From: Agrypnia vestita
Lineage: Eukaryota > Arthropoda > Insecta > Trichoptera > Phryganeidae
Direction of reading: 5' to 3'
Assembly: GCA_016648135.1 (NCBI GenBank)
Contig: JADDOH010001582.1
Location: 180,002-244,001 of the forward strand
DNA: 64,000 bases
Within the stretch, counting starts at the first letter, position 1, and every line of letters begins with the position of its first letter. Under the pieces are notes generated by a model, which made no database searches, was not told where the DNA came from, and saw nothing but the letters and a program-made list of their open reading frames with translations. Of this stretch, positions 22,640 through 32,740 are shown piece after piece. Made by a program: the position numbers and the translations under genes.

Positions 22640-24960
22640 TTCTATTTTATATATACTACGTTACAGCCAGAATTACATTCACTTCTAATTAAGACGAGCG
22701 TTGTTACGTCTAGAAGACGCAAGAAACGCGGGCCTCAAAAAAGTCTTAATGTATACCCAGGTAATTGTAAATTATGGGAAGGCAACAACATTGGTTGGAA
22801 GAAGGCGTTGGTTGGAGGTGATGTGATGAGGAGGCCAAAGAACGATGAGGGTTGTAGCGCCATTAAAGAGAAGAATCGGAAAGATTACTGTAATAGAACC
22901 TCTTCAATTCGACGAGAAATATAGAATATCGTCAAATTTAATCAAGTTTAGTCACCCACGGAAAAGTAATTATTTTTATTTTTATAGTTGTTTTAAAATC
23001 TACATTTTTTAAAACTGCTAATTCAGTTAAATTTAAGCATATCAACAGTGTGCAGAAGCGCACAAAAAAACAAAATTTCGACTAAATAATGTGGTTGGAG
23101 AGTAACGTTGATGTTTGTTTTATGTTTACAACATAAATGTTTTACATTTTGACTGGGCCCGAGATAAATATAATGATTTTGATTTAATTAAAATTTTGAT
23201 TGTTAAAAAGTGTTTTCTTTTAAATTTGATATTTTAAAATTAAAGAACAGCTTTTTGTAAGGTAATGTGACTTACTCGTTAATGTTTATGAGATAAATAA
23301 AAAACTTTGAATCAAAGAGAAATAAAAAAAAATAGGACTGAAACTCGACAAGGTAGATTGGAAAAAAAAATCAGAATTAAAAAATATGTATTGTTAAAAT
23401 ATTACCTCAAATTTTTTTATTGTCCTGCAATTCGCCGAAAAAAAAAGTATGTTATCAATATAAAATTTGTTTGTCTTTTTCATTTAAAAATGACATTGAC
23501 TATTTAAAAAACTTTATCTGAAATTGAAATGAATCTTTTTCGAAATGTCTTCCGGAAAAGTACCAAATGCTGTAGGTAAGCAAGAAAGGAGATTCGTAAG
23601 ATGCGCAAGTCCCTGGCGTACTGCAACGACTATACACATGTTGTATTCGGTGGTATTACGGGGCATGGCAATGAATTTGAGGAGGTGAAGTAGGGTGGCG
23701 AAAATGGCAGAAGAATGAGAAAGAATGTATGAAATACAGAAAGTGATATTACGTAATCTTAACTCTTAAACTCTTAAACTCTTAAAATAATGTAAAATTA
23801 CTGTGTTCTTGTTTGATCTATTTAAGTTGCGACACTGTTTACATTGTTTGTCAAAACTTTGAAACGATATACAACAGCTCAAAGGCATGACAAATTTTGG
23901 GAGTCAAAAAACTTAAACTTTGGGATTACAGCAACTCAGAAACCACTTTAAATTGGAGAAGTGGTGAGGAAGAAAAAGAAGAAGAAAAGACTTGGGACAT
24001 GAATTGTATGCATCTGTTTTTAAGATCCTTTCAAACATCTGCAGTCCCTAAATAAACTTTTAGCCATCTCTATTGTGGCTTGAATGAGGCCCGTTGAAAT
24101 TCTTAAAGAGTCCTGAGGCATCAAAAAATATATTTAAATAAAAAAAAATTGACGGATCTATTCCACAACTAAAATTATTTTTATTTTCTTTGTTTATAGC
24201 ATATATTGGTCAACAAATTATTTTTAACATTTTAAATTGCTGGAACTAGGTACAGACTCAAACTATTCTTATAACTTTAAACTATAAGATTATTCAAAAA
24301 CCTCAAGGTGGTACAAGCCCTTAAGTAAATCAAGGTTTGATAAAAGCCGGGCATTGAAAAACTGAAATTTTCGCCCCTGTCCCCGTGAAGATCAAGACTG
24401 ACTGACATTTAACATTAAAGGACACTTTATCTAAGTGACATTAAGTTTTCTGGTTAGACGGGCTGGGTTGGCTCGACAGCATAGACAGACAGGATTGGTC
24501 TTGCAAACACTCTATCCAAACACTCTCTCAATCTCTTTGTTCGCGTCCTTTTGTTTGAATTTCCTAAGCCCTAAAATCACACCACCGCCAACAGGAAACT
24601 GCTTCAACGAAAGATTAAATAATTTATTACGTTTACAAAGGAGTTCAGAATCTTGCACGTGCGGAGTCTACACACGGCACAATGGCCCAGGTAACTCCAC
24701 ACAGTAGTGTTGGTTTATTTATTTATGTGCTGAATCAGATTATTGTGTGCTCTTTGGGGTAAAGATCTACGGTTTGTTAAATATATTGTGTTAGAATGTG
24801 GATAGCTAATACATATTTGTGCTGATGCATCTGTTTTACTAGCTTGGTTTTGTGCTGTTGATTGAATCGTGTGTTATTATTAGTGCTGGACTAGCGACTG
24901 TTGGTTATTTTAATGCTGTGGATTTTGCTTGTGCTGGGCTTGGAGCAACTGCAGCTCCAC
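22640..24960. other. Intronic stretch without a supported gene
   Basis: A 96-codon frame at 22634-22924 has a basic patch (SRRRKKRGPQKS) but no family match. 23700-24130 and 24435-24707 are mildly GC-richer. The latter ends CACAATGGCCCAG/GTAACT, which looks like a start codon followed by a splice donor but has no other support. Confidence 0.35.
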
Positions 24961-24964
24961 TAAC

Positions 24965-25079
24965 CGTTCTTGTCCATGGCTACCAAGTTCTGTCCCCTCT
25001 TCAGATGGATCCTGAGTTGGAAGAAGGAGAACTGTCTCAGTTGGGCTTCCTTTTTTTGGATGATTTCATCGTCCATCAC
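24965..25079 (-). CDS. Mctp: MCTP-like gene, internal exon (start of a C2 domain)
   Basis: Minus-strand exon of 115 nt. The acceptor is TTGTTCCAG and the donor GTTAGT. It encodes 38 complete codons plus one base, from VMDDEIIQKKEAQLRQ through FFQLRIHLKRGQNLVAMDKN. The segment FQLRIHLKRGQNLVAMDKNG is the first beta strand and Ca2+-binding loop 1 of an MCTP C2 domain; the Asp in MDKNG is an expected calcium ligand. The single trailing G joins the first two bases of the exon at 10814 to make Gly, so the protein reads MDKNG-TSDPYVKF, exactly the family pattern. MCTP proteins are ER or vesicle membrane proteins with three C2 domains and two C-terminal membrane spans. A LINE 3' end in the same orientation begins only 41 bp upstream of the acceptor. 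Confidence 0.93.
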
Positions 25080-25120
25080 CTGGAACAAAAAACATGTATT
25101 AATGTTTGATATGCAGATGG

Positions 25121-25556
25121 TATTTATTTATTTATTTAACGCCCTTTTGGGCTTTTACAAATATACAGAATAATTAAAAAAAAAATTACATAAGACAGTT
25201 AAAATAATAATACAGTTAAAAGTTACAATAATAATAGTTAAAAGGTAATAATAATACAGAAAAACATTAGACAGATAAAATAATAATAAAGTTAAAGGTA
25301 CAAATAATAATAGTTAAAGGTAAAATACAAAAATTTATTGTCCATTTCCATTTCGTTGAGATGTAAACAATTGTATCAGCTTTGTTCTATAAACAGTTAT
25401 ACTATCAGCAAAAATGTCAGCCGCCTCTGCATGTTCATTCCCTAATGAGTGTAATCTGGGAATTAAAGAGTTTGCTAATGCATTAGTTCTGACATTTCCA
25501 CTATAATAGAATAATGCACTGTGTCTTGATGACCTCGATGGAGCATATAAGTCGAT
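25121..25556 (-). pseudogene. Non-LTR retrotransposon C-terminus and 3' UTR
   Basis: Minus from about 25556: YAPSRSSRHSALFYYSGNVR then TNALANSLIPRLHSLGNEH, ending SQRNGNGQ and a stop at 25335. The pattern R-S-S-x-H-...-V-R-T-N-A-x-x-N-S-x-x-x-R is typical of the extreme C-terminus of LINE polymerases whose last block begins with R-T-S/R-S-S. A 3' UTR rich in ATAATAATACAG repeats follows and ends in an (AAAT)4 tail at 25121. The coding end is still open over 70 codons, so this copy is relatively young. It is 5'-truncated and interrupted upstream by a foldback. Confidence 0.75.
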
Positions 25557-25570
25557 CAGGTATGGATAAA

Positions 25571-25691
25571 AACCGACTTTGTGAGCGGGTAATGACTTTA
25601 CTAATTGGGTTTTCTATTATTGTTGGATTTTAATATTTTAATTAATACAAAACCCAATTAGCAAAGTCATTACTCGCTCACAAAGTCGGTT
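25571..25691. repeat. Foldback, about 43-bp inverted arms
   Basis: 25571-25612 and 25649-25691 pair with few mismatches (AACCGACTTTGTGAGCGGGT against AACCGACTTTGTGAGCGAGT) around a 36-nt AT-rich loop. It abuts the 5' broken end of the LINE fragment. A looser match lies at 44090-44120 (CCCAATTAGGTCATTCGCCC). Confidence 0.8.
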
Positions 25692-25815
25692 ATTAATCAA
25701 ATAAAGCAATAATTTTTAGCACCGATTAATATTTTAACTCACTTCCATCCTGGCTCTTGCCCCGGATAGTCGGGTTTACTCGTTCGGTTTTGGGCAGGAT
25801 TTAAGATAGAAAGCC

Positions 25816-25847
25816 CTTGAGAATAAATAGTGCTATCTATTCGAAAC
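25816..25847 (+). ncRNA. Hammerhead-like core motif M2 (degenerate)
   Basis: CTTGAGA, a stem AATAAATAG-TG-CTATCTATT with one mismatch, then CGAAACG. The first box departs from CTGANGA. The downstream context CGTTGGGAGTGTAAAAG is unlike other copies. Confidence 0.3.
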
Positions 25848-26689
25848 GTTGGGAGTGTAAAAGTCCTTTTTGGGACTATCTGACGCGGGTTCCCCCAGAA
25901 AATAATTCGTCATATATATACACCATGCTAATACGATATGCTGTTACTACGGTGAAAAACTGTAGTTGGATTTTATGTGTACCATTCTTTGTTTTTACTT
26001 TATTATTGTTAGCTGTTGGTTTTCCGAATAATTAATAATTAAATATCTCCAATGTCTCTAAATTTGAACGTCGCAAATCCCATTGCAGTATCTTTCATAA
26101 GGGCCAATGCGACGTGTTAGTGTGGATGCTTTGTTAAGGACTGACTGGCAACCTTGCCGGTATGTATCATAAGAATATCGTGTGCGAAGAATATACTTTT
26201 ATGATTACCTAATTTAACACGCTGACATGTATACATCAATACATACATGTACATATTAATACATAATCTTACGATTATATATTGATGTATACATGCTCTT
26301 TGCATTAGCGTGCCGATAATAGGCATAACGTATGCATGTTCCATTTTCGGAACGGAGCTTAAAAGCAAAGCCTTCCTAATGTTGATCAAAAATTCACAGA
26401 CGGAACGGGTAGGGCACTCATAAAAGCTACATCAAAACGGTAGGTATTCAGGACAATCCAAAGTGAAGGGTCTGATAAGATCGGCGAAGGATCGTTTTTT
26501 TTCCAAGAGAGGAAAAACTTCAAACACGCTTGACTGAAGCGATCTTATAAAGACATAAATTATCGAAATATCGATTCTTGGCGTGTATGGAGAAAAATAT
26601 GTGGTATTTTGTTCTGCTACTTGAAATGAACTATAAAACTCCGTAGCAACTTTTTTGATACTTTGAAGATGAAATTATTTCATTATCTT
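25848..26689. other. Intronic stretch with one small inverted repeat
   Basis: CATGTATACATCAATA at about 26226 and its complement TATTGATGTATACATG at about 26280 form a 16-bp hairpin stem. Otherwise nothing recognised. Confidence 0.5.
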
Positions 26690-26965
26690 CCGTATATCAT
26701 CGTCATCATTAGCCGTTCTGTATCCAAAGCTGAAAGAAGACCCATTCAAGTATCTCCCATTTTTCTCTTTTCTTTCTCTCTATGATTTCATCAGTCTAGC
26801 AGGTTTTAGGGCGACTTGTTGGCCTCTTAATTCTTCTCGGGTACCACTGGATAATAAAGTTCGTCTAGCAATTGTCCGTCCTCTGAACTATGTGGCCTTG
26901 CATATTGCCATTTAATTTTTTTGACGCATTTAATGATATCGAATGTTCTCATCTGTTTTTTATCT
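26690..26965 (-). pseudogene. RTE-like LINE C-terminus, heavily decayed
   Basis: Minus: a GHIVQRTDN stretch, then IKRPTSRPKTC and TDEIIERKK across stops, matching the order G-H-x-x-R-x-D ... R-x-R-G-R-P-x-x-R-W-x-D-D-I of RTE-type C-termini, seen more clearly at 32438-32740. It ends in a GATGATGACGATGAT tail typical of RTE elements. Confidence 0.55.
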
Positions 26966-27439
26966 TCATTTTATATCAGTTACTACGTTGGATGCCCAAG
27001 ATATACAAGTATATGTTTTTCCCCTTTGCACTATCCAACAAGTTTTTGGACCTGTCGTACTTCGAGAGTTAGAGAGAAAGTATGTATTAGTTGACTACTT
27101 TTTGTTTTAGACACTGTGAAAGATTACTTTTGAAAATCGTGTTCAGGCATCCGAATGAAGTGTTGCCTAACTAGCATCTTTTTTGCATGTTTAGGACTTG
27201 TCTATGATATATCTTCGATGAATTCATGTTCTGTACCCCCATCTTCCCTTCCCCGCCACTACCAGTACGTCGATCGGCGACCTTAGATCGGAGTGTTTGA
27301 ATCGCCGTTTTGTCTACTTTTGATGAAATAGTGATGAACTCCATACAGTCCACTGGGAATTCGGTGAGTCCTGGTTTCCTTTTCCTGTGTTTCTGGCACC
27401 TAGGCGCATTCGAACCAATGCCTCTTTACGAAACTAGAA

Positions 27440-27840
27440 GATTTTGTTGTATGTTTCACAGGCAGACATAAGCATTGGAATTGGAAGATGGTATGCATTG
27501 ATTGAATGCTTTTCGTTTTTTACACATAAGAAGAGTTTGACTACGGCGTTTATTTTTCCATTCAATGGACGTTGGATCATTTTGGCAATCATCGCTTTAT
27601 TTACCGCGGCCCGGAATAGCTCTACAGTAGACTGGTCATGCCACCGGTTTTTCAGCCATGATGTTAATCTTCTTTCAGGATCTTATTACTTATTTTTTTA
27701 TTATTCCGAACCATTACGTCTTTATTCTTAGTTCTGTTTATCTTGCATATTTTGAGTATTCTTCAGAAGATCTATATCTCGAATATTTTAAGTTGCCTTA
27801 TCAATATACAATCGGTAAGCGTCCATGCTTCCAATTCATA
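27440..27840 (-). pseudogene. RTE-like LINE fragment after reverse transcriptase
   Basis: Minus from 27840: LEAWTLTDCIL, then frameshifted pieces including VELFRAAVNKAMIAKMIQR, the order found at 15675-16040. Multiple stops. With 26690-26965 it may represent one old insertion cut by later events, as both are minus. Confidence 0.65.
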
Positions 27841-27949
27841 AATTAATATCGACTACGTAGCATCTAACCATTCACATTCGTCATCCAAGATGGAAATCAC
27901 GACTACAGAACATCTTTTTCATGCAGATAAACAATGCACGAATTTGCTG

Positions 27950-28370
27950 CGTTGGATGTAGCGAAGGGAAAAACTACATTTCAAAATGAAGACTACAACA
28001 CACACACGTTCACCAGTTTGAAGACTACAAAGTGTACACTACATTTGTAGTAAAAACTACATGAAGTGAATTAATTATTGTAGTACTACGAAATTGTAGT
28101 ACTAATGAAGTGAACTAATTGTAGTACTACAAAATTGTAATGACTTACAAGAAGTGCTTCTTGAAAAGTGTGCTACTAGAAAATTTTCAAAACCATGGAG
28201 GTGGGGATTGTTTCAGTTTCCAGAGGTTTCTTCATTCGGTCCCAATTTTTTTTCATTTATCTACATTGACTTCCCAAAAATTTCACATAAAAAATGTATG
28301 AAGTACGTACTCGTACTTTCAATAAATTTGAAGTGTGTGTATTTTGTAGTTGTATTGTAGTAGTTAGTAC
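27950..28370. repeat. ACTACA/TGTAGT-rich repeat block
   Basis: Many copies of ACTACA and its complement. Between 28050 and 28145 a unit of about 44 bp is repeated nearly twice (ATGAAGTGAATTAATT..., TTGTAGTACTAC, AAATTGTA). TTGTAGTACTAC contains the palindrome GTAGTACTAC. Looks like a minisatellite seed. Confidence 0.6.
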
Positions 28371-28713
28371 AGAGTGGACCCATCACCAGTTTGATGTCAA
28401 TTGAAGGATCTCATCTTTCATTATTCGTCACAGAACGTGTCAAAGGATTTACAAACAAGGACCCTTCACATAAAACTTGAATTTTAGTTAGATACATTAG
28501 AAAACTTGAAGGAATGATGAGTCTGAACAAAATATTTATTATAATGATAACATTTTACACTTTAAAAAAAATATGTTTGGTCTCTAAAGAACAAAGTATT
28601 TCCATGTTTTTGGCCTAATACCTATTAGATACCCTAAAGAGAGAATGGAGGTGATTAAAAAATCTACAACTGCGGGAACAGTATAAAGTCTTTTTGAGAA
28701 TGAAAGCCAAGTA

Positions 28714-28908
28714 ACACGTACTAAACCAACAGGATCTAGACTGAGGGGAAGATCAAGGCGGAGCTGGGCGGATGTACTTCAAGACATCCTTGCAAGAGGG
28801 AAGGTTGTGCCTAGTGAACTGGACCACAAGGCGATGACAAGGAATAGATGGCTCCTATAGTGCGGTCATGGAGATTCCCATGAAGCCGCTAAAGAAATAA
28901 AGATGATT
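28714..28908 (+). pseudogene. LINE C-terminus ending next to an MCTP splice donor
   Basis: TRTKPTGSRLRGRSRRSWAD then VLQDILARGKVVPSEL and MTRNRWLL with a stop at 28860. The GRSRRSWAD and R-x-R-W motifs are those of LINE C-termini (G-R-P-R-x-x-W-x-D ... D-R-x-x-W). The 3' UTR ends GAAATAAAGATGATTGATAC at 28912, so the element stops within about 10 bp of the donor of exon 28918-29003, in antisense orientation to that gene. Confidence 0.75.
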
Positions 28909-28917
28909 GATACTTAC

Positions 28918-29003
28918 AGGTATGAGGTCTAGCGCTGCAGGGGTTGGTAAGGGGGTGGGAGGTCTGTCCACAGGCTCCGGGCCCGCTCTGGCAAGGGGTG
29001 AAT
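28918..29003 (-). CDS. Mctp: MCTP-like gene, internal exon (proline-rich linker before a C2 domain)
   Basis: Minus-strand exon of 86 nt. It has a pyrimidine-containing acceptor ending TTTCAG just above 29003 and a consensus donor GTAAGT just below 28918. It starts with two bases that complete a split codon, then encodes 28 residues beginning SPLARAGPEPVDRPPTP and ending LDLIP, with no stop. The linker is rich in Pro and Ala and has no domain. Its gene assignment rests on phase: it ends on a complete codon and the next downstream exon (25079) starts on one, giving LIP-VMDDEI. In MCTP proteins, linkers of this kind separate C2 domains in the cytosolic part. The region is unusually GC-rich for the window, as expected of coding sequence. 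A LINE 3' tail ends about 10 bp from the donor, and a Penelope-like remnant lies about 90 bp upstream of the acceptor. It could be an alternatively spliced exon. Without transcripts the membership is inferred. Confidence 0.72.
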
Positions 29004-29079
29004 CTGAAACATCACAACAAATTAGTCAGAAATTACAACTTTTTCATTTGCTATTCAGGAAATCCCGAAAATCAATCCA

Positions 29080-29260
29080 AATCGTTTGGAAACACTGCAA
29101 TTGAAGAACATCGCAGATTATTAAAGAATAACAATTTCTCGGAATTTTCTAACCACATAATAGAAACAAATTACACTTTTGATGTTAATTAAATTGGGTT
29201 AAAAACATTGAACACTATATAAGTTAACGTAGAGGTAACATGGTTAATGTTTTTCACCCA
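29080..29260 (+). pseudogene. Penelope-like element, endonuclease C-terminal remnant
   Basis: The + strand reads EEHRRLLKNNNFSEFSNHII then ETNYTFDVN and a stop at 29192. The K/E-E-H-R ... F-S-N-H-I-I-E-T-N pattern is the end of the GIY-YIG endonuclease domain of Penelope-like retroelements, compared with SNHLLETNHYF in the minus copy at 11516-11665. The catalytic N-terminal half is missing. It lies about 90 bp outside the MCTP exon acceptor. Confidence 0.6.
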
Positions 29261-31980
29261 ATTTAATAACCCAATCAAGAATAATCTCTATAAATCCATC
29301 AATAATATTCTTCTGATTCTGACATATCTGTTCATTTGATAGTCATAAAATATAACTTCTCCACTGTGTACCTTATAAGGGAATAATTATGAATAACTAG
29401 AAAATCGGAGAAATCCAAAAAAAATCCGAAAAACATTGTTAAATAACATCACCACCCCCCCTCTTTTCCATTATAGTCTATAAAAAAAACTTCTCACTCC
29501 ATCGCCCAATCCCTATAAAAATAGGTTGACAACACTTTATTCATTAAATTTAAATAGTGGTTAAAATAAAGTGTTAATTATTTTATTTATAAAATGGCGC
29601 CATAAAAGGATTTAGAATAAATTGAAAAAGTAAACATGGGAATTTTTTTTTCGGAATTGTACTCTTGCAAGTTCAATTGCAAGTATCGATTTGAATCATG
29701 CATAAATCATAATATGAATCACAGATCTTGGGGACGGTATAATACTGACGTCTTCGATGAATAATACAATTGGTTGACGGCCAAAAAGGTCAGATTTCTG
29801 GTAGCGATTCGCGGGCAATTGTGCAACGTACTCTGCAGACAAGAGCCCGGCGAGCAGGCGAAGTGCTTACGGAAGAGTGGAGAATATAATTCTGATCAAT
29901 CTTGCGAATGATGTCACTGGTAAGCATTTGTCGACATGTCTGACATGTCGGCAATGATTCTGAATAAGATTTTTTAGGTTAAAATAGCTGTCAATATCGA
30001 CTATTCCGGACATTAAACGAAAATCATTAAACGAAAATTAATTTCACAATCGCACCCTAACTAGTTCACTTAATTTATATTCCCATATACTCCCATACTT
30101 CTTTACTAAGTCCTGATCCTACATCCCACTACGCCCTTCTCACCCCATCTCAACATATATTGCAACTATAAATTATGTCGTATTGTCACACTTTGCTAAT
30201 ATCATTCATAATTAATCTTAAGAGAAATGTTTAGAATTGGCACAATAGGCATGATGACAGTATTAAAGAATTAGAGAATAAGTGATTTTAGAGAAGAAAA
30301 TATTTTGAAAGGATTCTAAAAAATTATCCAGTTTTTATATACACATTCAGATTAATAAGATTTTCAATAAAATAAAAGTATAAAATTGTGCAATCCGCCA
30401 TTTTAGCTGAAAAACAATGACGTCACGCCTCACTACCCATCACCGTGTTTTTGAACCGTTGCCATAGACACAATGCAATGTTTACTGATGCTTGACGTCA
30501 CGTAGACGAAATGACAGCTGCGAGCATTTTTGCGCAAAATTAAAAATATGTAGATGAAAATGCAATTAGTTGCGTAAAAACTGAGTTTATTACTGAAATA
30601 ATTTTATTTTCGGTAATAATAGACTTGTATCAACAATATAGATATTCCAAAATCTGTCATCATGCCTATTAACTTTTTTTTACATTTTTCATTTGTTAAT
30701 TTAAGATTCGCTGTTAACTTTTCCTAAAATAAACAGGTAAAATAAAATAAGAAAAGCTTTTTAAATGACAATAGCTTAAAATAACATCGTGGTAACATTT
30801 CATTACAGATAAATCGTCGTTTATCGGACTAAAGACATTTGATTGCTTGATACAACAAGCACACATAATCCATATAAATATAGGATAATATGTAGCAAGC
30901 CTCTCAGCCACTACCTACCTCGCTGGATATACATAAATACCTGTTCTGAGGTAGGTAGATTTTTTATCATTTTACCACCTTAGATCGATATCTTATATTG
31001 ATTTTGAAAGAAAGTTCATGCAGTTAAATTAAGAATGAAAAATATAATCGTAGGTATCACGTGAGATGCAGGAAAAAATGAAAATAATTTTTTATTTCAA
31101 TTTACTATCAAATCAAATAATTTTACATTTACTATCAAAACAGTCTTAAATTATTTTTATTAATATAGAGAAAACGATTGAATATTTATCATTTTTTGGA
31201 GCAATGATACCTACCTTTATAATGATACAACGATACAACGTATATATATACTAAAATTAAAATTGTAAGTAAAGACAATAACTAACACAAAATAAATATA
31301 GTGGAGTTAAATATCTAATTATATACTATTTTAAAAACAAATTCAACAAAAAATGATTAAGTTGTTTATATAATTTAATTGAGGGTTTTCATTTTTTGAA
31401 ATTTATTGTTAAATTATAATTATTCATTCTTTCAATTTATAACTATGTCGAAAATAACAAAAAAATTTTTTTTGTTAAAAATTAGATCATTTAAACATAA
31501 TTTTTTTATGAATTAATAAAAATCGTTGTATCATGTGTCCACACGACTAATTTTCTTCAATATTTACATACATATTTTTCGTTCACCCTGTTATTCACAC
31601 TATGCCATGAACCTCGACGTGGAAACTATTCTACTAGAAAAAAAGTTTCAGATCAATAATATTTTTTTAAGATATATCACGTGTCCCAGACAAATATATC
31701 GAAGTCAAGTGTGGTCCCCCCCACTCACGTCTCGAGTTTACCAGTTGGAAAGACAAGTTTAGATTTCTTCTTTGTTCATGACACTTCCGGAAGAAATATT
31801 GCAAAGGACCCTCATCGTGGAAAATTCTAACTTTACTCATTTTCGTAACAACTGTACTTTTCTTTTATTTGGCTTGTTACAGATATAATGATTAAAATTT
31901 ATAATATATGTAACTTCTTGTTGATTTTGTGGCTGCGCAGATACGAACCGATCATAATCAAGGAGCGAAAATTTTGAAAC
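29261..31980. other. AT-rich stretch, nothing coding recognised
   Basis: 30400-30500 has two TGACGTCACG boxes about 70 bp apart (GACGTCACGCCTC, CTTGACGTCACGTAG) and could hold an old DNA-transposon end. 31245-31330 resembles the 3' flank of the Penelope-like copies (TAAAATTAAAATTGTAAGTA). No gene supported. Confidence 0.4.
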
Positions 31981-31983
31981 TGT

Positions 31984-32075
31984 TTTCACGGCCGTTCAGA
32001 ATCTTCTGGTTAAAATTTTCTAGGATATTCTGGAACATTTCTGATCTCATTAATCTGTTAATCCTCCACTGGGTA
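31984..32075 (+). repeat. Penelope-related terminal fragment with GGCCGTTCAGAATCTTC head
   Basis: ACGGCCGTTCAGAATCTTC at 31988-32006 is identical at 53776-53794 and nearly so on minus at 41742-41758. The following TGGTTAAAATTTTCTAGGA is related to the next bases in those copies. The hammerhead-like box is not preserved here. Confidence 0.6.
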
Positions 32076-32437
32076 CGGAAAGTTCGTTTGTGTGGAGCAG
32101 CAAAAGCTCTCGAATGATGCACTCAAGAGTCGTGAGTCCATTTGAGTTTTCTCGGATAACGCGACTATTTTCAGCTTCTTATATCATTTTCATCATTAGA
32201 TTTAATCTTTGAAATATCACATTAATTTCCCTAAAATAAGATAAGATGAAGTATTGTTTGTTTCGTGTTTTCGAAATTTTAAATAAGAAAAGAGTGTGTT
32301 TTTAAAGGCGTTTTGGATAAATAATTTGTTTCAACTTTTATGTTTTTTACCAGCATTAATTTTTTCAGCATTTTTCTATGAAATATGAAGAAAAAACAAG
32401 AATTCTAATAATTTGTAATAAAATTAGGTGAATATAA

Positions 32438-32740
32438 TAGGCGCAGAACTAGAGTAGTGGATATCATGGATCGTGTAGCGAAGCTAAAATAGCAATGGGC
32501 AGGACACGTTGCAAGACAGGATACTACAAGATGGCCTCTCAGAGTTCTGAAATGGAGACCTTGGGAAAGTAAAAGAGGCATCGGAAGACCTCAAAAGAGA
32601 TGGGCCGATGATATTGTCGCTGTGGGGGGAAAGAAATGGCTACAATTAGCTAACAACAGGGAAGAATGGAAAAATAAGGAAGAGGCCAATATCCAGCAGT
32701 GGAAAGACGAAGGCTGATGAAGAAGAAGAAGAAGAATATA
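32438..32740 (+). pseudogene. RTE-like LINE C-terminus and 3' tail
   Basis: RRTRVVDIMDRVAKLK, one stop, then QWAGHVARQDTTRWPLRV, a GRPQKRWADDIVAVGGKKW block, and EEANIQQWKDEG with a double stop at 32715-32720, followed by (GAA)n. This is the standard end of RTE-clade proteins (W-A-G-H-V-A-R ... R-G-R-P-x-x-R-W-x-D-D-I ... Q-Q-W). Only one in-frame stop over about 90 codons, so moderately young. 5' truncated. Confidence 0.85.

Larger units (their letters stand above)
10815..24964 (-). other. Inferred 14.15-kb intron of the MCTP-like gene
   Basis: This is the gap between two phase-compatible exons (one base carried over, two bases completing Gly). It contains a Penelope-like remnant, SINEs, an RTE-like RT fragment, a Helitron, a LINE 3' end and long AT-rich stretches, and no other convincing coding exon. 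It is inferred from exon pairing; no transcript was available. Confidence 0.8.
25080..28917 (-). other. Inferred 3.84-kb intron of the MCTP-like gene
   Basis: It joins two exons at phase 0. It holds a LINE C-terminus and tail (25121-25556), a 43-bp foldback, several RTE-like fragments and an ACTACA-rich repeat block. Transposons reach to within 41 bp of the 3' splice site and about 10 bp of the 5' splice site. Confidence 0.7.

Noticed and set aside
24435..24707. Possible coding first exon on + (ATGGCCCAG followed by GTAACT)
   Set aside because: The upstream frame shows no domain, the start-plus-donor match is short, and it lies inside the inferred MCTP intron on the other strand. No partner exon found.
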